Source: Halobacteria archaeon AArc-dxtr1
GTDB taxonomy: Archaea; Halobacteriota; Halobacteria; Halobacteriales; Natrialbaceae
Assembly: GCA_025517425.1 (NCBI GenBank)
Contig: JAOPJY010000005.1
Coordinates: 22,388-86,387, forward strand
Reading direction: 5' to 3'
DNA length: 64,000 nucleotides
Positions 55,454 to 63,903 of the stretch are shown here, one piece after another (within the stretch, counting starts at the first letter, position 1; each line of letters opens with the position of its first letter). Under the pieces are notes generated by a model, which was not told the DNA's origin, did not search any database, and was given only the letters and a program-made list of their open reading frames with translations. The position numbers and the translations under genes were made by a program.

Positions 55454-56728
55454 TTAGACAGTAATCTTCTCCGAGTGCTTCTTCACCCGATAATTAGTGC
55501 TGAGTTCTCTGTGGATAATGGAGTAAAAGTCGCTGAGGCTGGCAGCTGTCGTGGTTGCCTTGGCGTGGAGCAGGATGTTCGTCTCGTTGATCGTGATTTC
55601 GAAGGGTTCGTTCCGTTCTCCGTCGAAGACAAAGAAGTTGCCTTCTTCCCACTCTGAAAAGTCGTATCGGTGTTTTCTATCGAGGATGTTTTCCCGAAGC
55701 CCTTCGACCAATTGCTCGAACGACGGAGATTCCTGATCCGGGTCCGTTTTCTTGTTGGGTATGTGCTCAACCAGTTCGACTGTGGTGTAGCCTTCAATGG
55801 CGAATCCACCGTCGACCGCTACAGAATCTGGTGTATTATCGTCGGAGGGGGCGGGTACGTCTTTCGAGTCCTCTACATCGAAGTCGGAGAGCTCTTGTAT
55901 GGCCTGTTCGTCCCTATAGGACAGCTTTCTTGGCGCGTATTCGACTTCGAAGTTCTCCTGATCCTTTTCGACGTATTGGTTGGTGAGTTCTATTGTGGTA
56001 TCGTTCCCAAAGCCGGGTTCCGATTGCTGGACACGTGGAATCGAGCCGTATCCGTCCCGGTTTGCTGTTCCCTCAATTCTCGGGCTGTTCGTCTTGCTGA
56101 ATTCCAGTCGGGTAGGTTGGACTCCGTAATCGTCTTCCAGATCTGTTAGATACCGTTGTTCCCCACCGTGGAGCTGGATGCTCATATCTCGGTCGTCGAA
56201 GACAGTATCATATTTCGCGGTGAAGCCGTCGATGTTGCCTTCGACTTTGTTGACGATATCGACGAGGTCTTCTGAGGAGAGGAATACTCTATCTAATGAG
56301 GGGAGGTAGCGAATCAGTTTCTCTACGGTTCGTTTGGTCCAGTGACGTCGTTCGACTGTGAAGACCCGGAGATAGTTATTCTTGAGGTAGAAGATGAAGT
56401 GGTCGTGACGGTCGTATTCCGGCGTGCTGATTCGGACGTAGGAAGTGTCCTCATTCAGTTTTTGTTCTTCGAACAGATGTTCCTCGAAGAAGGTATATTC
56501 GTAGTCTTTCAGGGATTTATCTCGGAGTTGGGTTTCCACGATCGCTGCCAAGTTTCCAAGTTCGTATTCGTTACCGCGTGCGATGAAGAACTTCAGCTCC
56601 GGAGTTTTCGTCGTTTTCTTCTTTTTTTCTTCAGATATCTCTTCGTCGGTTCGAGTTACAAAATCAACAAGTTCGCCGACGATCGTGTCGATATCTTCCC
56701 CGGTCAGGTTTTCCAAGTTTGGTTTCAT
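55454..56728 (-). CDS. Unrecognised protein, first gene of a two-gene operon
   Basis: A 424-residue soluble protein I do not recognise. The N-terminal 130 residues hold a lysine-rich patch (EEISEEKKKKTTKTPELKF) and a strand-rich region (YVRISTPEYDRHDHFIFYL). The middle is acidic and low-complexity, and the last 130 residues look alpha/beta (FEITINETNILLHAKATTTA). It precedes the 301-residue gene by 2 bases. Some defence modules pair two unknown proteins this way, but nothing here identifies the mechanism. Confidence 0.6.
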   Translation of the reverse strand: MKPNLENLTGEDIDTIVGELVDFVTRTDEEISEEKKKKTTKTPELKFFIARGNEYELGNLAAIVETQLRDKSLKDYEYTFFEEHLFEEQKLNEDTSYVRISTPEYDRHDHFIFYLKNNYLRVFTVERRHWTKRTVEKLIRYLPSLDRVFLSSEDLVDIVNKVEGNIDGFTAKYDTVFDDRDMSIQLHGGEQRYLTDLEDDYGVQPTRLEFSKTNSPRIEGTANRDGYGSIPRVQQSEPGFGNDTTIELTNQYVEKDQENFEVEYAPRKLSYRDEQAIQELSDFDVEDSKDVPAPSDDNTPDSVAVDGGFAIEGYTTVELVEHIPNKKTDPDQESPSFEQLVEGLRENILDRKHRYDFSEWEEGNFFVFDGERNEPFEITINETNILLHAKATTTAASLSDFYSIIHRELSTNYRVKKHSEKITV

Positions 56729-56856
56729 AGTGATGGGGGTTTAACCTGTGGTTCTTGTTGTGTTTGGGGAGGGTGTGCGGACTGCCATTAGCGAGACTCT
56801 TTCCGCTGGGAACAAAAAGATGCATGATGACTTTATCGGAGAGGGTATGGAGGCGT

Positions 56857-57702
56857 TCAGGCTTTGATAGCGCCGACTTTGTCTGATTCTTTGGATTTTC
56901 TTACGGCTCTTTCGTTGGCGGCTGAGGACAGTTTCAGGTTGGCATCTCCGTTGGATGATTTAATGGTGTAGATTGAGAGGTCGATTTCTTTCTGGTTTCC
57001 TTTGGCGTCTTTGTAGCGGAGTTGTGTTGCGATTTCTATTTCGTCGATGTCGCCCTCTGATACAAAGATGTCATTGATGGCGTCAGCGATGTCGATGGGT
57101 TCGTCTTGGCTGTGTTCTATGTCAGTGACTTCCGCTGGGACGGAAAACTCTACTTCGTCTTCCTCGGGGGATATACTGCCGCCGGACCCAGAGCTCCACC
57201 ATACGCCGTCTTCTGTTCTTCTGAGTGGGCGGCTGTGATTCGTGTAGCGTTGGTTATCGGTGTCGTAAGAGATCAGGAAGTGGAGTTGGAGATCAGTTGC
57301 TAGTGAGTTACCGCGGTTAACTATGGTGAGTTGAAGGGATTCGGTTTCGGAAATTTCGGGATTAGAGCTGTGGTCTTCGAGGGTTTGCTGTGTGACGCCG
57401 ACAAGTGGTGTATATCCAGCATCCATGATCTGTTTTTGTTGGTTCATCAGGACTCGTTGCCGGTCTTGGGTGCGGAATTGTAGGAGGTAGGCGAAGAGCA
57501 GGCCTGCGGAGAGGATGATTGAGGCGAGGCCGTCGTTGGTGCTGGCCCATGATGTGACGCTGTTCACGAATTGCTCTCCGGCATAGATACAGAGGTCGAT
57601 TGCTACTGCGGCGAGGAAGATGATGCCAAGGAGTTCGACCCAGCGGGTTTTGATGGAGCTCCAGACTTTTGATCGCAAGCTGTCGGAGCTGTCACCATCC
57701 AT
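56857..57702 (-). CDS. Membrane protein of unknown function
   Basis: A 281-residue protein. Two membrane helices lie at about residues 20-42 (VELLGIIFLAAVAIDLCIYAG) and 58-76 (LASIILSAGLLFAYLLQF). A soluble C-terminal domain rich in beta strands and Asn/Ser follows (SLQLTIVNRGNSLATDLQLH), ending in a Lys/Ser-rich tail. It lies 128 bases upstream of the 424-residue gene on the same strand. It may be a membrane anchor of the same system. No family recognised. Confidence 0.6.
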   Translation of the reverse strand: MDGDSSDSLRSKVWSSIKTRWVELLGIIFLAAVAIDLCIYAGEQFVNSVTSWASTNDGLASIILSAGLLFAYLLQFRTQDRQRVLMNQQKQIMDAGYTPLVGVTQQTLEDHSSNPEISETESLQLTIVNRGNSLATDLQLHFLISYDTDNQRYTNHSRPLRRTEDGVWWSSGSGGSISPEEDEVEFSVPAEVTDIEHSQDEPIDIADAINDIFVSEGDIDEIEIATQLRYKDAKGNQKEIDLSIYTIKSSNGDANLKLSSAANERAVRKSKESDKVGAIKA

Positions 57703-57921
57703 TCTTATCTACATCAGTTCCTTCTGTCGACGATATAATTTTCGAAGTAGTAACTCGATCACGTTGAATAGATTTCGTTTGGGTGCTGGATAGTTGAGTT
57801 TGTGCTTAAGAATTGTATCTTTTCTGGAGGTCGCTGTATTTATAATATATGTAAATCTTCATAACGTCGTGATTCAAGAACGCGAAATCCCTTAGTAGGT
57901 ACGTCAATCCCTCGACAGAGT

Positions 57922-57950
57922 CTATTGTTCCCTCAAGGGGTGAGGGGTTC
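57922..57950 (+). promoter_or_regulatory. G/C box, copy 3 (degenerate)
   Basis: CTATTGTTCCCTCAAGGGG followed by TGAGGGGTTC resembles copies 1 and 2 in its final CCNCNANAGGGG and GAGGGG blocks. It ends 38 bases before the TFB start. Confidence 0.45.
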
Positions 57951-57987
57951 GCCGTATCGGCGAATCTCCAAAAATTGATGAGAAAAC

Positions 57988-58914
57988 ATGGCGACTAGAG
58001 ATATCTACGAAACGAGCTTCGACGAGGACGTACAGACGAACTCCAGCACGAACTCATGTCCCGAGTGCGATGGCTGGATCACTACCAACTCGGTCGAAAC
58101 CAGCTGTGTGGACTGTGGACTCGTTATTGACGAACAACGAATCGATCACGGCCCTGAATGGAGAACTCACGATCAGGACCAGCGAAAGCGGACGGGTGCT
58201 CCACTTACAGCAGCACGTCATGACCGAGGACTTTCGACCGAGATCGGTCGCTGGAAAGATGCGAACGGGAACAAACTCTCCGGACGAAAGCGCCAGCGGC
58301 TATCCCGAATGCGGCGTGAACAGACTCGTAGTCGCTTCCAGTCGAAAGCCGAGCGAAACCTCGCACACGGCCTGGGTGAGGTCCGAAGAATCGCGAGCGT
58401 CCTCGAGCTCTCAGATTCGGTTCGTGACCAGGCGTGTCAACTGTTCCGGAGCGCTCAAACCGAAGACCTGCTACGAGGCCGATCGATCGAGGCGATAGCG
58501 GCAGCAAGCGTCTACGGGGCCTGTCGATGTAACGGCCACTCACGGCTACTCGACGACCTCGTCGACGCGGCACGCGTTGAACAATCAAGAGTCACGAATG
58601 CCTATAAGACGTTGAATACAGAACTCGGACTGCCGACCCAGCCTGTTCGCCCCAGCGAATTTATCCCTCGTCTCGCGTCAGAACTCGATGTTCCAGCGTA
58701 CCTCCGACAGCGAGCTTGGAGGTTGGCTGAACAGTCGGAATCGACAGGAGTAGCGTCGGGGGTCAAACCATCAGGATTCGCAGCCGCCTGTCTGTACAAG
58801 GCGGGTCGTGAAGAGGGATGGTGGCTGACGCAAGCGGAAGTGGCGGAGGTGGCGAGCGTCACTGCAACGACCATCCGGTCGCATCAAGATACGCTGAAGG
58901 AATTGGCTGTCTGA
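57988..58914 (+). CDS. tfb: Transcription initiation factor TFB
   Basis: A 308-residue archaeal TFIIB homologue, which bridges TBP-bound promoters and RNA polymerase. It has the N-terminal zinc ribbon (CPECDG then CVDCGLV), a B-reader region (GPEWRTHDQDQ, RTGAPLTAARHDRGLST) and two cyclin folds (QTEDLLRGRSIEAIAAASVY in the first, ESTGVASGVKPSGFAAACLY in the second) with a C-terminal recognition helix, TATTIRSHQDTLKEL. Haloarchaea carry several TFBs with differing promoter preferences. Together with the two TBPs at 9.1-10.3 kb, this gives the element its own pair of basal factors. Confidence 0.93.
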   Translation: MATRDIYETSFDEDVQTNSSTNSCPECDGWITTNSVETSCVDCGLVIDEQRIDHGPEWRTHDQDQRKRTGAPLTAARHDRGLSTEIGRWKDANGNKLSGRKRQRLSRMRREQTRSRFQSKAERNLAHGLGEVRRIASVLELSDSVRDQACQLFRSAQTEDLLRGRSIEAIAAASVYGACRCNGHSRLLDDLVDAARVEQSRVTNAYKTLNTELGLPTQPVRPSEFIPRLASELDVPAYLRQRAWRLAEQSESTGVASGVKPSGFAAACLYKAGREEGWWLTQAEVAEVASVTATTIRSHQDTLKELAV

Positions 58915-58967
58915 AGACGCGATCTACGAGTTTTCTGCCGATTCAAGTTCGGCGTTGATCGCCGAGA

Positions 58968-58975
58968 TTTAAATA
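58968..58975 (+). promoter_or_regulatory. TATA box before the two-ribbon zinc gene
   Basis: TTTAAATA is centred about 37 bases before the ATG at 59009 and about 19 before the ATG at 58991. The expected start of transcription (25-27 bases after the box centre) falls between the two, which favours 59009 as the start codon. Confidence 0.5.
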
Positions 58976-59008
58976 CAGAGACGAAGGAAGATGTTGCCAG
59001 ACGACTTT

Positions 59009-59893
59009 ATGAATGGACGACAATCTGATTTTGAGGAACTACGACCCCTTGGCGAAGCGAACCACGTTCCCGACAACCAGCTTTCTGGACGAGGCAACAC
59101 AGGACAAGGAGAGGGAATGCGAAGGGAAAGGCTCGAATCGTATCCAAATCGAACGGGATCGACACAGAGCGAGTGTTCCTCATGTGGCGCTTCGATTTCT
59201 GCTAACCGCACCAAGTGTCGGTTCTGCCTCTCAAATCATCTCGATGAAACCAGTGATGAGAGTACCACCTCGGATACTGAGTGGACACTACTTCATGTCG
59301 TCTATCTCCTCGTCGAGGCCTCGACGTTCTACGCCGCCGTCGCGAAAGGTGCTGCTGCAGCCACGCTCCTCACGAAGGTTGACAGGGACTCTGCGGTCGG
59401 CGACTGCCAGCTAATCTATGACCTCGATACAGAGCCCGCTGCACAACTGACCGACAAGTGGCCCTCGCTGCCCGAAGCAGTTCGAGTCACCTCCGAAAGC
59501 GGTGAACAGCTACTCACAGTCGCTCGTGAGCGGACGGGACAGACAGATTCGACGCAGTCATGGAGTGAGGGAGCGCACTCTACGTTTCTCTACGATGAGG
59601 GAGGGTACGACGTTCGCAACGAAGATCGGCTTACAACCCTACTGGAGAGTGCCGAAAACGATTTCTGGTTGGTGCCAGCCATTGCACTCCAGCGCGCCGT
59701 TACCGACGAGCATTCGGAGGATCGTCAACCCAGCGTTCCCTCGAAAACACGTCTTGAGTGTCGCAAGTGCGATCGGAACACTGTGCATCAGTTCCAGGAA
59801 TTCGAGTCTATCCCAGATGACGAGTGGTCTGGCCAGCCGATGTGGAATTGCCAAGTGTGTCAGTCACCTCGTCACGGACCGGAACCCCAATAG
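59009..59893 (+). CDS. Protein with two zinc ribbons
   Basis: A 294-residue protein. The first ribbon is CSSCGASISANRTKCRFC and the second, at the C-terminus, is CRKCDRNTVHQF with CQVC. The middle (residues 90-220) is helical and acidic. It lies 94 bases after the TFB gene and ends 20 bases before inverted-repeat copy D. Ribbon pairs of this kind are seen in haloarchaeal accessory proteins as far as I recall; the function is unknown. Confidence 0.65.
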   Translation: MNGRQSDFEELRPLGEANHVPDNQLSGRGNTGQGEGMRRERLESYPNRTGSTQSECSSCGASISANRTKCRFCLSNHLDETSDESTTSDTEWTLLHVVYLLVEASTFYAAVAKGAAAATLLTKVDRDSAVGDCQLIYDLDTEPAAQLTDKWPSLPEAVRVTSESGEQLLTVARERTGQTDSTQSWSEGAHSTFLYDEGGYDVRNEDRLTTLLESAENDFWLVPAIALQRAVTDEHSEDRQPSVPSKTRLECRKCDRNTVHQFQEFESIPDDEWSGQPMWNCQVCQSPRHGPEPQ

Positions 59894-59913
59894 ATGATCG
59901 GCTGAGCAGTATC

Positions 59914-59954
59914 TTAACCAACGTAGAATGTAGATGCCAGGAGTTGTTGGTTAA
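59914..59954. repeat. TTAACCAAC inverted repeat, copy D
   Basis: TTAACCAAC (59914-59922) and GTTGGTTAA (59946-59954), spacer 23 bases. The homology of the truncated DUF6735-like gene to its intact relative begins at the base right after the right arm. Confidence 0.9.
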
Positions 59955-60250
59955 CACTTGTTGCGTACGAACGTACCGATGGCCAGTACACGGTCCACTA
60001 CTCTCACTGGGGCGCAGCAAACTTCAAACTGAAGCACCGTATCACGGCCGATACCCCGTTGGTGATGAGGACACCGACTCGAAGTGGCCGAAACAGCTCC
60101 TAATGAGTCTACATCCAAGATGGCGAAACCGGACCACGCATAGAGCTATCTGGTTTCTTGAAATTCTCAGCACCTAAGACAGCCTGTACACCGAATACCC
60201 AGAATCCAGTCATCCCCGGGAGTTCAGAGCGGGAGTGCTGTCGAACAGAG
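59955..60250 (+). pseudogene. Truncated, frameshifted DUF6735-like gene
   Basis: From CACTTGTTGCGTACGAACG onward the sequence matches the intact gene at 10414. It gives TLVAYERTDGQYTVHYSHWG in one frame (compare IAYERPNGKYNIHYSHNG), then shifts frame after ADTPL and continues with a GDEDTDSKWPKQLLMSL-type stretch and later DSLYTEYPESSHPREF. Start codon and first residues are missing. Both the lost start and the frameshift make it non-functional. Confidence 0.75.
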
Positions 60251-60257
60251 ATAGAGG

Positions 60258-61934
60258 TTACAGCTCTTCTCCGCTACCGAACACACTCCCATCGTCTATA
60301 TCAGCGGGAGCACTACTAGAAGGCGCGTTCTGGGCGTCATCGTACGCCTCCCGCCAGAGTTGGTCAGCCTTCAAATTCTCAGCGTCGTGCTCCGTGTGCC
60401 GCTCTCGAATCTTCGTCAGCACTGGTGTGTTGACCGCATCCCCCGAAATGACTGCTTGGCCCTTGGTCAAGCCAGGGAGCTCATCGAGCACCGCTGCGCC
60501 GGCGCCCTCAACGGAATCGCGGATTGCTTGCTGATCGTTCGGATTTTTGATCTGCATCGTGATTTGGGTACCGCATTGTGAGAGGACGGTTTGGTCGAGT
60601 TTTGACGGGCGCTGAGTAATCAGTCCGGTCCCGATCCCGAACTTCCGACCCTCACTGTTCACCTGTCGTATGATCGACAAGGCCTGTGAGTCTCCATCGG
60701 GAGCGAAGCGGTGTGCTTCCTCGAATAGCGTGAATACAGGGTGTTCGATCGGTGTCCGAACGTCGTCTGGGTCACCGACCACGACCGCCTCGCGCCCCTC
60801 GTAGAGTTTCCGGAGCAGGACGGCGGCCATCACCTGCTGGTCGCGGCGGGAGAGCCCGTCCATCCGAAGGACGGTCACTTGACCAGGGTTGACGAGCGCG
60901 TCAAGGTCGAGTCGGTCGTACGCATCGAAGAAGTCCGACTGCTGGAGGTTACGATTGATTCGCCATTTCAGACCGGACGCCTCTCCGTCCGGATGGTTGC
61001 GGTGGCAAGCCTGTTCGAGGTCGTTCACAGTAAACGCGTCCTCGCTCCGAAGATCGTCGTAGGCGTCACTCAACACCGACGACATCCGTTCGGTTGGGTC
61101 AAGGATCGAGCGTAAGTCAGCGTAGGTCAGGTCAGCCAACTTCACCGAGAGCTGGTCGGGCTTTCGGATCTCGGCCGATGGCCGGTATCCATCCGCGCCC
61201 TCGAAAGCGGGATGGTCGCACATCTGGTCCAGACTGTCGTACTCGCCGTGAGGGTCGAATACCAGAACCGAAGCGCGTGTGGCAGGCTTGAGCATCTCCT
61301 CGAGGAGTACGCTGGCAGTGTAGGACTTTCCGCTGCCCGTCGAAGCAAGGATAGCGAGATGTGTCGCCGCCACCTCATTGACCGGTAGCTCGACAGTCAC
61401 CTTTTCATCAGCCCGGTTCAGCAGCCGACCCATCCACGCCATGCCTGGGTCGGGATCGTCTTCCTCACGGAATCCGGGTGGTGTGACGTTGGGGATGACC
61501 ACCTCCAGCATCTCGCCGGGGGCACGGTAAAGTCGCGTGCCGGTATCAGGTAATTTCCGTGGATTCCGAAACGACTCAAAGCCTGGGTCGTAGTAGCCGA
61601 TTACCTCTGCCGTGATGCAGTAGAGTTCTCCACCATCCGCCTCGGCACCCAGCGCCGTTGCCACCCGTCCAGCATCCACGTCCGGGTCCGTCATGAATGA
61701 CGCTGGGAGCCCTGCTTCCCGTTCGCGGTCACTCACTCGTGCCAAGACCACTTCGTCACTATTACCTCCGGTGGACTGGCTGTACGCCACGAACTCGCCG
61801 GTCGACACCGCCTGTCCGTCCGGCGCTGCAAACACGAACTCGCCGACTTCGTCTCCCGGTTCGATGACAGTCCCGACAACGGGCTCAGCTGCCAGCTCAG
61901 CTGCATCCACGACCGTCGTCCTGTCACCACTCAT
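60258..61934 (-). CDS. herA: HerA-type DNA translocase/helicase
   Basis: A 558-residue HerA-family ATPase. It has the N-terminal HAS-barrel-like domain, Walker A ASTGSGKS (197-204), Walker B PVFTLFEEAHRF, sensor-like GTGLITQRPSKLDQTVLSQC and the C-terminal brace that ends in an acidic tail. HerA forms a hexamer that drives NurA to resect DNA ends. It overlaps the 218-residue gene upstream by 4 bases (ATGA). NurA is encoded in the same operon, so the standard pair is complete. Confidence 0.9.
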   Translation of the reverse strand: MSGDRTTVVDAAELAAEPVVGTVIEPGDEVGEFVFAAPDGQAVSTGEFVAYSQSTGGNSDEVVLARVSDREREAGLPASFMTDPDVDAGRVATALGAEADGGELYCITAEVIGYYDPGFESFRNPRKLPDTGTRLYRAPGEMLEVVIPNVTPPGFREEDDPDPGMAWMGRLLNRADEKVTVELPVNEVAATHLAILASTGSGKSYTASVLLEEMLKPATRASVLVFDPHGEYDSLDQMCDHPAFEGADGYRPSAEIRKPDQLSVKLADLTYADLRSILDPTERMSSVLSDAYDDLRSEDAFTVNDLEQACHRNHPDGEASGLKWRINRNLQQSDFFDAYDRLDLDALVNPGQVTVLRMDGLSRRDQQVMAAVLLRKLYEGREAVVVGDPDDVRTPIEHPVFTLFEEAHRFAPDGDSQALSIIRQVNSEGRKFGIGTGLITQRPSKLDQTVLSQCGTQITMQIKNPNDQQAIRDSVEGAGAAVLDELPGLTKGQAVISGDAVNTPVLTKIRERHTEHDAENLKADQLWREAYDDAQNAPSSSAPADIDDGSVFGSGEEL

Positions 61935-62587
61935 TGGAGTACCCCCCGGTTTACATTGGCCTGATGGGCGACCTTCCGTTCGATTACATCCAGAAGATCG
62001 TCGTACCCCTCAGTCGTCTCGTGCAGTCGTTCAGCAATCGCACCAACGAGCTCGGCTCCGAATGTCCCGGCGACCTCAATCAGCCGGGGATAGTAGGCCA
62101 GCGAGAGGTCACCATCGACGAAGTGGAACATGCGAAAGGTGGCTTCGGGACACTGGTAGACGGTCGTACCGTGGCCAATTGCGAATGTCGGGATCGAGTG
62201 GTCCGGCGTTTCAATTCGGTCACCATCGCTCGAGTCGCCGGTAGCAGTAGCAGTACCGAGGAGCGCAATGCCGATGAGGGTCGTCGGTTCGTCGACAAGA
62301 CTCGGTCGGAACTGGTCAGTAGCGCCATCAGCACCGAGCGTCGGGCCCAGACCACCCATTCCGGGGTCGATCACCTGCGTGCCGTGGACAACGCCGATCG
62401 CCACTTCTTCGGCATCACGTCGACCCATCGGCATCACGACCGGCTGGCCGAATCCGTAGTCGGTGACGTCCGGTGGATCGTCGGCGTCGCGGTCAGTCAG
62501 GATTGTCGCAGTGTAGTCAATAGTCGACTGCGATTGAGCGATACTTCCAAGAGCCTTCGCGTCGGGGAACGTGGTTCGAATGGTCAT
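61931..62587 (-). CDS. Unknown protein between HerA and NurA genes
   Basis: A 218-residue protein I do not recognise. It is alpha/beta with a patterned N-terminus (SQSTIDYTATILTDRDADDP), a Gly-rich loop (GMGGLGPTLGADG) and a helical C-terminus (AELVGAIAERLHETTEGYDD). The stop overlaps the HerA start. Typical haloarchaeal HerA-NurA loci lack such a gene in my recollection. It may be an adaptor or a regulator of resection. Confidence 0.6.
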   Translation of the reverse strand: MTIRTTFPDAKALGSIAQSQSTIDYTATILTDRDADDPPDVTDYGFGQPVVMPMGRRDAEEVAIGVVHGTQVIDPGMGGLGPTLGADGATDQFRPSLVDEPTTLIGIALLGTATATGDSSDGDRIETPDHSIPTFAIGHGTTVYQCPEATFRMFHFVDGDLSLAYYPRLIEVAGTFGAELVGAIAERLHETTEGYDDLLDVIERKVAHQANVNRGVLQ

Positions 62588-62654
62588 CGTAGTGTTGTGT
62601 AGGGTATCGTATTTGTTTGTTCGTGGGAGGGTCGCCTAGCTGAGGTTATTCCGA

Positions 62655-63902
62655 TCATCGGCGACGACGCTTGCTCCGATCTTTGGGGTTCCACTCGATC
62701 GGAACCTCAGTATCTTCGCCTAGCCGGAAGAGCATCCGAATCAGGCGATCCCGGTCGCTTCCGGTCAGGACGGCCTCGCCGTCGGCCACCTGTATCGCCT
62801 CGGGGTAGCCCTGGCCAACCGCGGCTTCCGCCTGGACGGCTTGAAAGGCGTACTCGAACATGGAATTGCCCGGCCGTCCGGCCGGCGCGTCCGTCTCACA
62901 GAGCCACTGTGGGACTTCGAGGCGGTCCAAGCTCTCACCCTCGCCGAAGTCCGCGTATGCAAACCGGAGGCGATCGCCGAAGGCGTACTCTTCGCCGTGG
63001 TAAGTGGTTCGCAACTTCTGGAGCGAACGGTCCCGCTGGCTCTCAAAGAGTGCGGTTCGACTGCCCCATGTGTCGAGCATGGGGGCGAAGATGGCGGCAT
63101 CGCGCGGTAGCCCCGTGTCGCCGAGTCCTGTAGGGCGGAGTTTTTGCACTAAGTCGGCCACGTCCGACGACTGTGAGCCGGCAATGTACCCGACGACAGG
63201 AACCTCGTTGGCGCGACTCGTGGCGAGCAGAGCCGCCATCGAATCGAGATACCGCTGGCGGGTCTCGTCGTCGAACAGGTTGGCGAACGACACCGTTAAC
63301 GACCCGTCGTAGATGACGACCGGCGGTGGGTCGTGCTCCGCGTACTCCTCAATCAGTCCACACACAGTCTCAGTCTCACGTTCGTACCGGGCGTGCTGGA
63401 CCTGGCTCTCGTCGACGTAGGTGTACGACCCGTCCTCGGGACCGACAACGACCTCCGTCGGTGGGAGCACTGCCGATTTAGTGTCGAGAGCATACTGCCC
63501 ATCGGTGGTATGGTGGTTCACGTAGGAAGCAACCTGCACGAGGCCGACGGGTACGTTCAATTCGGTTGTCGGCTCGAGTTCCGATCCATCGACCGCAATG
63601 GTCGGCAGGCCGTCGAGGACATCGCTCGCCCACCGCCCGGCACTCTCGTGGGAGGTCCATTCGGTCGCGGGCGGGAACGAGACGGTTAACTCCTCCAGCC
63701 CATCGAACTCGGCGGTCGGAAGCGCGTCGGCATACGTTCCCGTGACGGCATCGCGGACCTCCGTAGCGGTCGACGATGCTAGTTCTTCGAGGAGCGCCTC
63801 ACGATAGACGGCGGCCAGCGACCGGTCACTCGAAGTGAAGTCCGCGAGGTCGTCGCGGAGTCGTTCCAGCTGCTCGCTCACTGTGTGGGGATTCTGGAGC
63901 AT
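62655..63902 (-). CDS. nurA: NurA nuclease
   Basis: A 415-residue 5'-3' nuclease that works with HerA. The catalytic motif AVDGSELEPT (Asp105) and the second acid VIYDGSLTVSF are present in the expected order, with the ring-forming helices around them. It is encoded upstream of the unknown gene and the HerA gene on the same strand; the gap to the next gene is 67 bases. It starts one base after the stop of the partial gene at the window edge. Confidence 0.85.
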   Translation of the reverse strand: MLQNPHTVSEQLERLRDDLADFTSSDRSLAAVYREALLEELASSTATEVRDAVTGTYADALPTAEFDGLEELTVSFPPATEWTSHESAGRWASDVLDGLPTIAVDGSELEPTTELNVPVGLVQVASYVNHHTTDGQYALDTKSAVLPPTEVVVGPEDGSYTYVDESQVQHARYERETETVCGLIEEYAEHDPPPVVIYDGSLTVSFANLFDDETRQRYLDSMAALLATSRANEVPVVGYIAGSQSSDVADLVQKLRPTGLGDTGLPRDAAIFAPMLDTWGSRTALFESQRDRSLQKLRTTYHGEEYAFGDRLRFAYADFGEGESLDRLEVPQWLCETDAPAGRPGNSMFEYAFQAVQAEAAVGQGYPEAIQVADGEAVLTGSDRDRLIRMLFRLGEDTEVPIEWNPKDRSKRRRR

Positions 63903-63903
63903 C

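Noticed and set aside
16122..59954. Integron attC sites or CRISPR repeats as explanation for the TTAACCAAC repeats
   Set aside because: Arms do not fit the RYYYAAC/GTTRRRY attC core, no integron integrase is present, copies are more than 10 kb apart, and there is no regular array of spacers.
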